A stretch of 10,056 nucleotides of DNA, taken from positions 1-10,056 of the forward strand of contig SXHS01000116.1 in assembly GCA_005773145.1 (NCBI GenBank), in the 5' to 3' direction. Below, piece after piece: positions 1 to 6,629 of the stretch. The translations under genes and the position numbers were made by a program. The notes below the pieces were generated by a model, which saw only the letters and a list, made by a program, of their open reading frames with translations, ran no database searches and was not told the DNA's origin. How positions within the stretch are numbered: the first letter of the stretch is position 1; each line of letters opens with the position of its first letter. This stretch comes from Planctomycetaceae bacterium. Lineage in GTDB: Bacteria; Planctomycetota; Planctomycetia; Pirellulales; Pirellulaceae.

Positions 1-6
1 AGCCGC

Positions 7-1059
7 ATGCGACAAATGAAGACGATTTCGCATACCGCGGGGCTCCTTGCCGGCGTCTGCGACCCGACGAGTCAACGATTTGTCGCGGGAACGACGGACG
101 GCCATATCATGGCCTGGCCCTTTCCGGATTGGTCGGAGCCCGCGACGTTTCGCTGGAGCCACCGGAGCTGGATCTACTCGCTTGCCGTCCTGCCCAAACA
201 GGGCTGTGTGTTATCCGTCGGCCTGGATCGTCGCCTGATTTGGTGGGATGCCAAGGAGGGAGTTCCGTTGCGCGAGGTCCAAACGGAGGGACGCCCGTTG
301 CAGGTGGCCGTATCACCCGACGAGCGGTGGGTGGCTGTTGTGGACGACGACCGTTGGCTGCGGCTCTACGACGCGGTAACCGGTGAAATGGCACACCAGT
401 ACGGTGGCCATCCCGAACGGACCATGAAGGCCCACCTCTCCAGTGTCTACTGCGCAGCTTTTTCGCCGGACGGACGACTCATCGCCACGGCGGACCGCAC
501 CGGCACAACCCTTGTGCGTGAATTGGACGGAGGACGCGTGATACATGAACTACGCACACCAAATTTCTACATCGACTATCGCATCATGTCCGATGGCACG
601 CCCAATCCCGACGGTGAGTACGAGCTGGGAGGAGTCCGGTTCGTGATATTCGCTCCTGACAGCCAACTTGTCATCGTGGGCGGAATGGCGGATTACGACT
701 ATGGTTCGGCCGGCACCGACGGCAAGATGGGACTGGTTGGCTTTGATGTGGCCACGGGGAGTGAGCGATTCGCCTGCAAGTTGCCTAAGGACAAGGGGTA
801 CCTGCAAGCGGCCCAATTTCACCCTAGCGGCTTAATGATTGCTGCTGGTGGTGGCGGTACTGGCGGCGACACCGGACTGGGCGCGATTTGTGTGCTCGAC
901 CTGGCAAAGCCCAACGAACCCGTGGCTCATTCGTGCGAGATGACCATACGAGCTCTGGCGATAGCTCCGGCCGGCGACCAATTGATTGTCACCGGCATGT
1001 TGAAATCGGCGGTCGTGGGACAGACCGAAGTGTGGGACCTGCCCAGCCTAAGTTTGTAA
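7..1059 (+). CDS. WD40 repeat beta-propeller protein (start may lie upstream of window)
   Basis: A protein of about 350 residues made almost wholly of WD40-like blades. WD40 propellers are usually binding scaffolds, and no catalytic motif is visible, so the partner is unknown. From the ATG at 7, blades can be seen near residues 9-37 (ending MAW), 52-81 (LIWWD), 96-122 (LRLYD), 143-173, 207-246, 266-300 and 314-347 (EVWDL), which suggests one seven-bladed propeller. Several blades carry the SPDG/SPDE turn (103-106, 153-156). Blades five and six have Gly/Asp/Tyr-rich insertions (for example 225-238). No signal peptide or membrane segment is seen from this start, so it would be cytoplasmic. The frame is open to the left edge, and ATGs at 7 and 16 are both possible, so a longer protein cannot be excluded. 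Its last 12 nt overlap the 3' end of tsaB on the other strand. The fold is secure; the role is not. Confidence 0.85.
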   Translation: MRQMKTISHTAGLLAGVCDPTSQRFVAGTTDGHIMAWPFPDWSEPATFRWSHRSWIYSLAVLPKQGCVLSVGLDRRLIWWDAKEGVPLREVQTEGRPLQVAVSPDERWVAVVDDDRWLRLYDAVTGEMAHQYGGHPERTMKAHLSSVYCAAFSPDGRLIATADRTGTTLVRELDGGRVIHELRTPNFYIDYRIMSDGTPNPDGEYELGGVRFVIFAPDSQLVIVGGMADYDYGSAGTDGKMGLVGFDVATGSERFACKLPKDKGYLQAAQFHPSGLMIAAGGGGTGGDTGLGAICVLDLAKPNEPVAHSCEMTIRALAIAPAGDQLIVTGMLKSAVVGQTEVWDLPSLSL

Positions 1060-1782
1060 CAAGCGTCTTACTTTTTCTTCGGCCGCACTCGGTCGCCCGT
1101 AGACAGGTGCCAGTGCCCAAACATCGTCCCGACGACCTCGGCGGAAGTCACCAGCTGCTAGCCGACCAACGGTTGACGCTCGCGGCTCCCAACAATCCGA
1201 ATCCGCCACCTGCGCATCGCTGGGGAGTCGTTGCGCCAAGGAACGTAGGACAGGGCCCACTAGGATTCTACTGGGTGTGATGTTGGCCAGCCAGGATTCA
1301 ACATCCATCAGTTGAATGTCCCGCCGAGGCCCCTGGAGGGGTCGTGAGCATGTCTCGTCGGCGGATTCACACACTTCGGAGGTCCAACGTCCATCCGCAG
1401 CCCGCGCCAGGTTTGCGACAAATAGTTGTCCGCGTTGGGCGTCCAGGATGACTTGCACAAATTGGCCCTCGAGCGGGACCTGCTCGGCCAACACCCGCGG
1501 TGTGTCAACCCCCACGAGCGTTGCCTGCGTGGCGTAAGCAAACACTTTGCCCGTAGCCAGCCCTAGTCGCAGTCCAGTGAACGACCCGGGCCCGACCGCG
1601 ACGGCTACCAACTGCACATCCCGTGGCGCCCATGCCAATCCCTTCAACAGCCGCTGGATCGTCGGTACCAGTTCGCGGGCCGTCCCTTTCGGGGGGATCT
1701 GTTCTTCTGATAAAATGGTTGTATCCTCGAGCAAGGCGACCGAGCCGGCGTTCAAGGATGTATCCAAGGCAAGAATGCGCAC
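1048..1782 (-). CDS. tsaB: tRNA threonylcarbamoyladenosine biosynthesis protein TsaB
   Basis: TsaB is the non-catalytic ASKHA-fold partner of TsaD. With TsaE it supports transfer of threonylcarbamoyl from the TsaC product to A37 of ANN-decoding tRNAs, in the cytoplasm. Sequence support: the N-terminus MRILALDTS (residues 1-9) is the first ASKHA phosphate-loop strand; GPGSFTGLRLG at 64-74 is the TsaB signature; GTARELVPTI at 33-42 occupies the usual dimer-helix position; and RPSAAEEK near the C-terminus is a common TsaB ending. The length of 244 residues fits the family. I chose the GTG at 1782 because it puts the conserved strand at residue 1, has a G-rich ribosome site 7 nt upstream, and sits just below a good promoter. 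An in-frame ATG at 1842 would add 20 unconserved residues and span that promoter. No tsaC, tsaD, tsaE or rimI gene is adjacent. Confidence 0.93.
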   Translation of the reverse strand: MRILALDTSLNAGSVALLEDTTILSEEQIPPKGTARELVPTIQRLLKGLAWAPRDVQLVAVAVGPGSFTGLRLGLATGKVFAYATQATLVGVDTPRVLAEQVPLEGQFVQVILDAQRGQLFVANLARAADGRWTSEVCESADETCSRPLQGPRRDIQLMDVESWLANITPSRILVGPVLRSLAQRLPSDAQVADSDCWEPRASTVGRLAAGDFRRGRRDDVWALAPVYGRPSAAEEKVRRLLQT

Positions 1783-1789
1783 GATTATA

Positions 1790-1794
1790 CCCCC
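1790..1794 (-). promoter_or_regulatory. Ribosome binding site of tsaB
   Basis: Read on the minus strand, GGGGG lies 7 nt before the GTG at 1782, a normal Shine-Dalgarno distance. It supports the GTG over the upstream ATG at 1842. Confidence 0.5.
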
Positions 1795-1801
1795 TGGAAC
1801 C

Positions 1802-1831
1802 AATATACGGTGGGCGTTGCGAGGGTGGCAA
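1802..1831 (-). promoter_or_regulatory. Putative sigma-70 promoter of tsaB
   Basis: On the minus strand, a -35 TTGCCA (1831-1826) and a -10 TATATT (1807-1802) are separated by 18 nt; each differs from consensus at one position. A start about 7 nt downstream, near 1795, would give a leader of about 12 nt holding the G-rich ribosome site and the GTG at 1782. Predicted by eye only. Confidence 0.5.
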
Positions 1832-1849
1832 GACGCGAGCATCGGGGCT

Positions 1850-1858
1850 TGCTATGAT
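1850..1858 (+). promoter_or_regulatory. Putative extended -10 promoter of the metallophosphoesterase gene
   Basis: TGC followed by TATGAT forms an extended -10 element. No good -35 lies 16-18 nt upstream, which extended -10 promoters can tolerate. Initiation near 1865 would leave a leader of about 137 nt before the GTG at 2002. The distance to the tsaB promoter is short enough that the two divergent polymerases would compete. Confidence 0.4.
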
Positions 1859-1906
1859 AGGGCGACTCTGCGAGCGATCACGACAGGCAATGGGGCCGCA
1901 GCGGGG

Positions 1907-1946
1907 GGTCGGTCCCTCGCTGGAGCTCCGACCGCGGGATACCGCG
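1907..1946 (+). other. GC-rich inverted repeats in the metallophosphoesterase leader
   Basis: GGTCGG (1907-1912) pairs perfectly with CCGACC (1928-1933), and TCC (1913-1915) can pair with GGA (1922-1924) inside it. A second stem, CGCGG (1933-1937) with CCGCG (1942-1946) around a four-base loop, abuts and shares base 1933. These would fold in the 5' leader. No known riboswitch or leader family is recognised, and the high GC content makes chance stems likely. Apart from these stems and the two promoters, I see nothing else in the gap 1783-2001. Confidence 0.3.
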
Positions 1947-2001
1947 CACGAGACCAGGGAATCGTTGAAACTGGCTGGGCTGGAAAAGCGAGCAAGCGAA
2001 C

Positions 2002-2748
2002 GTGAAACGGGCATTGATCAGCGACGTGCACAGTAACCTGGAAGCGCTAACTGCGGTGTTGCAGGACATCCGCGAACAGGCGGTGGACGAAGTCTATTGT
2101 CTGGGCGATATCGTCGGCTACGGTCCGAATCCCCGCGAATGTGTCGACTTGGTACGGCAGCTGACGTTGTCCGTGTTGGGCAACCACGATCAGGCCGCTA
2201 TTTTTGATCCCGAGGGGTTTAATCCGGTTGCCCTGCAAGCGATCTATTGGACCCGCATCCAGTTGGACCTGGGGGCCGGTCCCAACGCGGTCAATGATCG
2301 TTGGGATTTTCTGGGCGAGCTGCCTCGATCCTATAACGACGGGCCTCGCTTGTTTGTTCACGGCTCCGCACGGGAACCCACCAACGAGTACGTATTTCCC
2401 GAGGATATTTACGACTCACGGAAAATGGACAATTTGTTTGGACGCATCGAACAGTATTGTTTCCAGGGGCATACTCATATTCCCGGCGTCTTCACCGACA
2501 CGCGAGAGTTTTTTAGCCCTGACGAGTGCGACTACCACTTTCGCCTCAACGGGCAAAAGCTAATGGTGAACGTGGGGAGCGTTGGGCAGCCTCGCGACAA
2601 TGATCCTCGCGCCTGCTATGCCATTTTGACCGACGATGCGATCATATATCGGCGCATCGAGTATCCTTTCGAGCAGACGATCGAAAAGATCCGAGCCGAA
2701 CCCCAATTGGACAATATGCTGGGAGAACGACTGCGCAGTGGCCGGTAA
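2002..2748 (+). CDS. Calcineurin-like metallophosphoesterase (YfcE/ApaH-type fold)
   Basis: A cytoplasmic dinuclear metal phosphoesterase of 248 residues. All signature blocks of the calcineurin-like fold are present: DVH at 8-10, GD at 35-36 within a GDIVGYGPNPRECV block, GNHD at 60-63, HG at 120-121 and GHTH at 156-159, followed by NVGSVGQPRD. These supply the usual Asp, His and Asn metal ligands, so the enzyme should be active. The family hydrolyses phosphomonoesters, phosphodiesters or dinucleoside polyphosphates, and the sequence does not decide which. The compact GYGPNPRECV version is common in stand-alone bacterial members often annotated as a serine/threonine phosphatase or diadenosine tetraphosphatase relative. 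The GTG start is fixed by the DxH motif at residue 8. No strong Shine-Dalgarno precedes it. It is divergent from tsaB and convergent with the VOC gene, so it is probably a single-gene unit. Confidence 0.92.
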   Translation: MKRALISDVHSNLEALTAVLQDIREQAVDEVYCLGDIVGYGPNPRECVDLVRQLTLSVLGNHDQAAIFDPEGFNPVALQAIYWTRIQLDLGAGPNAVNDRWDFLGELPRSYNDGPRLFVHGSAREPTNEYVFPEDIYDSRKMDNLFGRIEQYCFQGHTHIPGVFTDTREFFSPDECDYHFRLNGQKLMVNVGSVGQPRDNDPRACYAILTDDAIIYRRIEYPFEQTIEKIRAEPQLDNMLGERLRSGR

Positions 2749-2765
2749 TGCGCAGTGGCCGCTGG
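2732..2765 (+). repeat. 17-bp tandem duplication across the metallophosphoesterase stop codon
   Basis: Unit one (2732-2748) and unit two (2749-2765) share their first 13 bases exactly and match at 14 of 17 overall. Unit one ends in the TAA stop; the corresponding bases of unit two are TGG. It looks like a local slippage duplication, which either created extra 3' flank or moved the stop. Confidence 0.7.
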
Positions 2766-2771
2766 TGGTAT

Positions 2772-2792
2772 GCCCCGGCTGCTTCACGGGGC
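2772..2792. terminator. GC-rich hairpin between convergent genes, possible bidirectional terminator
   Basis: GCCCCG (2772-2777) and CGGGGC (2787-2792) form a perfect 6-bp stem with a 9-base loop. It lies 24 nt after the metallophosphoesterase stop on the plus strand and 3 nt after the VOC stop on the minus strand. No T-run follows on either strand, so classical intrinsic termination is not supported. Position is the main evidence. Confidence 0.35.
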
Positions 2793-2794
2793 GA

Positions 2795-3217
2795 CTACGT
2801 TGTTGACTTGTGCGTTGGCTTGTGCGTTGTTGTCGACTCTTGTGTTGTCGGTGCCCAGCACAGTTCGATGAAGTGGCCATCGGGATCGGCCAGAAAAATT
2901 TGGCCCGCTCCGTCCGGACGCGTCTGGCGCGGCTGGTAGACAACCCCGAGGCGTTGCAGCTCCTCCTCCCAGGCATCGAGGTCCTCAACCAGCAGCGCGA
3001 AGTGATTCCCGCGACTGGCGGAATGTACGTCTCTATCGCGATTTCCGATTAGGTGGAGTTCCTGGTCATCGCCCAAGCGAAACCATGCGCCGGGAAAGGA
3101 GAAGGAGGGGCGTGCCAGCGGCTGGAGTCCCAGCACTTCTTGGTAGAATTGGCCACTTCGCTCGACGTCGGCGACATGCAGGGCTACGTGATTGAGATGA
3201 CGTATGCGAGATTTCAT
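2795..3217 (-). CDS. VOC superfamily (glyoxalase/bleomycin-resistance fold) protein
   Basis: A single-domain vicinal oxygen chelate protein of 140 residues. It shows two beta-alpha-beta-beta-beta modules: the first opens with LNHVALHVADVERSGQFY (residues 8-25), the second with NHFALLVEDLDAWEEEL (71-87) and ends FLADPDGHFIELCW (108-121). The metal ligands expected for the fold are visible: His10, His72 and Glu118, with His55 near the fourth position. It is therefore likely a metal-dependent lyase, isomerase, dioxygenase or thiol transferase, probably dimeric and cytoplasmic. The substrate is not deducible; fosfomycin resistance or glyoxalase I activity should not be assumed. The ATG at 3217 places the first strand near residue 8; an in-frame start at 3322 would add 35 residues unlike the family. 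The C-terminal tail (123-140) is a Thr/His/Lys-rich extension encoded by short repeats. Confidence 0.87.
   Translation of the reverse strand: MKSRIRHLNHVALHVADVERSGQFYQEVLGLQPLARPSFSFPGAWFRLGDDQELHLIGNRDRDVHSASRGNHFALLVEDLDAWEEELQRLGVVYQPRQTRPDGAGQIFLADPDGHFIELCWAPTTQESTTTHKPTHKSTT
2807..2829 (-). repeat. Short direct repeat encoding the THK tail of the VOC protein
   Basis: The 11-base string CTTGTGCGTTG (plus strand) occurs at 2807-2817 and again at 2819-2829, a 12-base period. A degraded third copy (CTTGTGTTG) lies at 2839-2847. On the coding strand the two copies each give Thr-His-Lys, around residues 131-133 and 135-137. Confidence 0.6.
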
Positions 3218-3223
3218 GCCTGC

Positions 3224-3252
3224 ACTATGACAAATTTTCTCGGCCAAGGCAA
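3224..3252 (-). promoter_or_regulatory. Possible promoter of the VOC gene, near-leaderless
   Basis: On the minus strand, TTGCCT (3252-3247) and CATAGT (3229-3224) are spaced by 17 nt; each matches consensus at four positions. Initiation would fall at or within a base or two of the ATG at 3217, which implies a leaderless transcript and fits the absence of a clear Shine-Dalgarno. Weak evidence. Confidence 0.28.
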
Positions 3253-3341
3253 CGGATGGGGCATTGGGGCTAGCCGAAGGTCGCGGCAGGACCAACAATG
3301 GTGGGATACGCCGACCTGCCATTGCATGGATCGTGGATGCC

Positions 3342-6300
3342 GTGTCATCGCAACTAACGCTCGAAACGCTGCGTGCCTCCCTTCAGGCCGTCGATCGGGC
3401 TGCTCTGTTGGTGGAACCCCGCATCCTCCGACGTGTGATTCGTCTGGATCGCCGGCTGGCCGGATTGGGGCTCTTTGTGCCGCATCGCCGGAGTTACACG
3501 ATCGGCCGCGAGCGGCTGTTGGCATTTGTGGACCGCGTGGAACTGGAATTGCCGCCGGAAGCCGAGTTGCCTCGGTCGGTCATCCTGCTCATCAAGCCCT
3601 CGGATGAGGAATCGTTGGACTTGATTCCAACGACGCACGCATTGACCCTCTATTGGCGATTGCTTTTTCATTCCCGCGTGCATATGGAGATGGAGCGTCG
3701 CATTGCGGAGCATCCGCTGCAGGATCAGCTCGCCATCCAGCGTCGTGAACAAATCGGCGCCAGCAGTTTTTCTGAGATTCGGCAGGTGTTGCTCAAAGAC
3801 GAGTATTTGTTCCCTGATCCATCCGATCTAGAAACCTATATTGAGTTCGCGGCCGTGTATTTGGAGATGCGGTACTTCGCCGAAAGCGACTTGCACTTGT
3901 ATTTTCCTGCCATACGCGATTGGGGGGAGATCGACCGCATCGTCAGCCAGGATGTGTACCACTCCCAGCTCATTACCTCGACGCGACTGGCCGGTATCGC
4001 GTCCCTTGACGAGCTTTCGGCATCCCAAACCTTCGAAGCGGATGCGGCTGATGGACGGAGTGTTCCCACAGGAACGCCGGCCAGTTCCGCGAAACCGTCG
4101 GCTACAGCTCCCTGGCCCGCCAGATATCGGAAATTCATGGCGAGTGCCGATCGCGCGGCCGCATTGGGCAATAGCGTGAAGGCGGCCTCGTTGCGTTGGC
4201 GTGCCGCACAATGGGCGCGAGGTGAACAAGCTACGTGGGCGGTTACGGCGGCTCACAACGAGATCGAACGTTTGGTACAACGCCTGCGGCCCGTTCTGCA
4301 ACTGAGCGAGGAAGAAGTTCGTGACTGGAACGCGGCCTTACAGCCGTTTCTCGAACCCGCATCGCGCGGCTTTTGGTCCCCCGAGGCACGGCTATTGTAC
4401 GACCTGCAGAAGGTCTGCACCGAGCACGAACGGGGCGTGTTCAAACTGGATCTGATCGAATGGTGCCGCACGCTGGGGCAGAGGCCGATTCGCCGCCGTC
4501 TCCCCTTGCTGCGCGAAGTGCTGACCACACGCCACTTGCGCAATGCCGATCGTCGCGTTCTTACCGCACACGTCTCCGCATCCGCGCGTCAACGGCTAAC
4601 CAGATTGATGGCAGAGGCCGTCAGCCGAGTGGAGCGGCGTTCGCGCGACAGCATTCGGCCGCGGATTGTTCAAGTATTCGATTCCGTGGGCCTCACGCCC
4701 AATAATGTGCCAGAACAGGTGGGGCGCCGCAAGATTGTGGAGGAACTCTTGGACCATATCGTCGACCATGGTTTCATCAACATGGGCGACCTGCGCGACG
4801 GGCTCTCCAAGAACGACTTGAAGTTACCCGATATTTCTGGTCTACCCGAGCTGCTGCATGGCGACCATCTGCTCCGAGCGGATCGGCAATTGGCGACGGC
4901 GCTCGACGGCATCTACCGTCCAGGAGCGGTCTACCTGCGATGGCCGCAACGGTTGAGTAGCCTGATGTTTGGCACTGCAGCCGGTCGATTTGTGACGCAA
5001 TATTTGGCAATCCCGTTCGGTGGCGCCTACTTGATCTTGGAAGGTGCTCGCCATTTGATGGCGGCCATCACCAGCCATGCACCCCCGATCACCGGTACGG
5101 CGCAAGCCCTCGCGTCGGTTGCCTTGTTGGACTCATCGGCGCCGAGCCCGCTACCGCAGATGCCCCGTCCGGTCCCTGACCTGCCCGCCTCCGAACTGAC
5201 CTATGCCCCCAATCCGGGCCTGTACTTTCTGTCCATCTTAGTCCTGGGGACCTTAATTCTTTTGTTGCTCCATCGCCCACGGTTTCGTGCTTGGTGCAGC
5301 GACATCATCCGTGGTGTGTGGCAAATTCTGCATCGCGTACTGGTCGATTTGCCGACGGTGTTTCTCCGTTCTCCGCTTGTGCAATGGGTGCGTGGGAGTG
5401 CTGCTTATGCCGCTGTTCGCAGTTACCTGATTCGGCCCGTTCTGCTGAGCCTGCTGATTTGGTATCCATCGCATATCGCCGGCACCCTCTGGGATCGGCG
5501 CGATTTTATTGAAGTCGCACTATTGGCCGCTCTGTTTATCAATTCGCCCGTCGGCCGTTACGCCGATGAGTGGCTCACCGACTTGATGGCCCGCGCCTGG
5601 CACGAACTGCGTATGCGAGTTTTTGGGGCCATCTATCAGTGGATCATGGACTGGTTCCATCGTGTGGTCGTGGCATTGGAACGCGTGGTGTATGCCGTGG
5701 ACGAACTGTTGCGATTTCGCACGGGAGATCGGCGCATTTTTCAGTTCGTCAAACTAGTGGCCGGAACCATCTGGTTCTTCGTGGCCTATGTCATCATGTT
5801 TGTCTTCACGCTGTTGGTTGAACCTCAAATCAACCCGATTAAGCATTTTCCAGTGGTGACGGTATCCCACAAGCTGATCTTGCCGACCGGCCCTGCCTTT
5901 GTGCGACACTTGGAAAGCTACACGTACATCGATCGTCCTTTGGCCAACACCATTGTTTGGTCCACCATTTGGATGATTCCTGGGGTGTTTGGCTTCTTGG
6001 TGTGGGAATTGAAGGAGAACTGGCGTCTCTACGGGGCCAATCGGCCCCGGGCACTGGTTCCCATTCCCATTGGCCAACATGGCGAAACCATGGTGCGTCT
6101 GCTGCGTCCGGGGCTGCATTCCGGTACATTACCTAGATTGTTTGCGTCGCTAAGACTGGCGGCCCGAAAGTCGGAAGTCATGCCGGATCGCCCCGAGGCC
6201 GATCGTTGGTGGGCGGCTGTGCACCACGTCGAAAAATCCGTGCGACATTTCGTACAACGGGATTTTCTGGAACTCTTGGCCGAGTCGCGATTGCCGGTTG

Positions 6301-6629
6301 ACGATTTGATCAGTTTGGGAGAAGTGCGTGTGGCCACTAACTGCGTGGAAGTCCAGTTGCGACACGATCGGCACCCAGGCACGCCGGCATCTTTGCGCTG
6401 GGACGAAAATCGTGGGGAACTGCGAGCCCATGTTGCGAGTCCGGGCTGGATGGAACACCTGTGCGAGGGGGAGCGAGAGCGCCTGCGATTGGCGATCACT
6501 GGATTGTTTCATCGCAGTGGAGCAGAATATGTGGAAGGTCCCTTTATCATACCCGGGTTTCCCCCGGTTCCATGGCAAGAGTGGATCCAGGCCTGGAAAA
6601 GCAACGATCGTAACGGAGACCTAACATGA
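3342..6629 (+). CDS. Large multi-pass membrane protein of unknown function
   Basis: I do not recognise this family. From the GTG at 3342 it has about 1,095 residues. Residues 1-230 are soluble and charged (early block VEPRILRRVIRLDRR). A Pro/Ala/Ser-rich linker follows at about 231-260, then a helical, Arg-rich region to about 545. Hydrophobic segments lie near 550-571, 627-645, 694-717, 722-740, 800-826 and 867-889. A proline-rich loop (598-626) separates the first two. A soluble tail of about 200 residues closes the protein. Basic flanks before segment 1 and after segments 2, 4 and 6 suggest both termini face the cytoplasm. No transporter, ATPase, kinase or protease motif is visible. Start choice is uncertain: GTG 3333 and TTG 3264 are in frame, and none has a strong ribosome site; the first internal ATG is over 100 codons in. 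It is coupled to the amidohydrolase gene by an ATGA overlap. Confidence 0.85.
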   Translation: MSSQLTLETLRASLQAVDRAALLVEPRILRRVIRLDRRLAGLGLFVPHRRSYTIGRERLLAFVDRVELELPPEAELPRSVILLIKPSDEESLDLIPTTHALTLYWRLLFHSRVHMEMERRIAEHPLQDQLAIQRREQIGASSFSEIRQVLLKDEYLFPDPSDLETYIEFAAVYLEMRYFAESDLHLYFPAIRDWGEIDRIVSQDVYHSQLITSTRLAGIASLDELSASQTFEADAADGRSVPTGTPASSAKPSATAPWPARYRKFMASADRAAALGNSVKAASLRWRAAQWARGEQATWAVTAAHNEIERLVQRLRPVLQLSEEEVRDWNAALQPFLEPASRGFWSPEARLLYDLQKVCTEHERGVFKLDLIEWCRTLGQRPIRRRLPLLREVLTTRHLRNADRRVLTAHVSASARQRLTRLMAEAVSRVERRSRDSIRPRIVQVFDSVGLTPNNVPEQVGRRKIVEELLDHIVDHGFINMGDLRDGLSKNDLKLPDISGLPELLHGDHLLRADRQLATALDGIYRPGAVYLRWPQRLSSLMFGTAAGRFVTQYLAIPFGGAYLILEGARHLMAAITSHAPPITGTAQALASVALLDSSAPSPLPQMPRPVPDLPASELTYAPNPGLYFLSILVLGTLILLLLHRPRFRAWCSDIIRGVWQILHRVLVDLPTVFLRSPLVQWVRGSAAYAAVRSYLIRPVLLSLLIWYPSHIAGTLWDRRDFIEVALLAALFINSPVGRYADEWLTDLMARAWHELRMRVFGAIYQWIMDWFHRVVVALERVVYAVDELLRFRTGDRRIFQFVKLVAGTIWFFVAYVIMFVFTLLVEPQINPIKHFPVVTVSHKLILPTGPAFVRHLESYTYIDRPLANTIVWSTIWMIPGVFGFLVWELKENWRLYGANRPRALVPIPIGQHGETMVRLLRPGLHSGTLPRLFASLRLAARKSEVMPDRPEADRWWAAVHHVEKSVRHFVQRDFLELLAESRLPVDDLISLGEVRVATNCVEVQLRHDRHPGTPASLRWDENRGELRAHVASPGWMEHLCEGERERLRLAITGLFHRSGAEYVEGPFIIPGFPPVPWQEWIQAWKSNDRNGDLT
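6615..6618 (+). promoter_or_regulatory. Ribosome binding site of the amidohydrolase gene
   Basis: GGAG sits 7 nt before the ATG at 6626, inside the last codons of the membrane-protein gene. It is one of the clearest Shine-Dalgarno sites in the window and supports coupled translation through the ATGA overlap. Confidence 0.65.

Noticed and set aside
1784..1789. Perfect TATAAT on the minus strand next to the tsaB GTG
   Set aside because: Transcription from it would start inside the coding region, past the GTG at 1782. It is better read as part of the leader; the TTGCCA/TATATT pair upstream fits.
1505..2014. Minus-strand frame of 169 codons overlapping tsaB and the control region
   Set aside because: The product is Arg/Ser/Pro-rich without motifs, it overlaps tsaB in another frame, and it would cover both candidate promoters.
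2795..3217. Naming the VOC protein as a fosfomycin-resistance enzyme or glyoxalase I
   Set aside because: The fold and ligands are common to many VOC enzymes. No diagnostic residues or gene context for either activity are seen.
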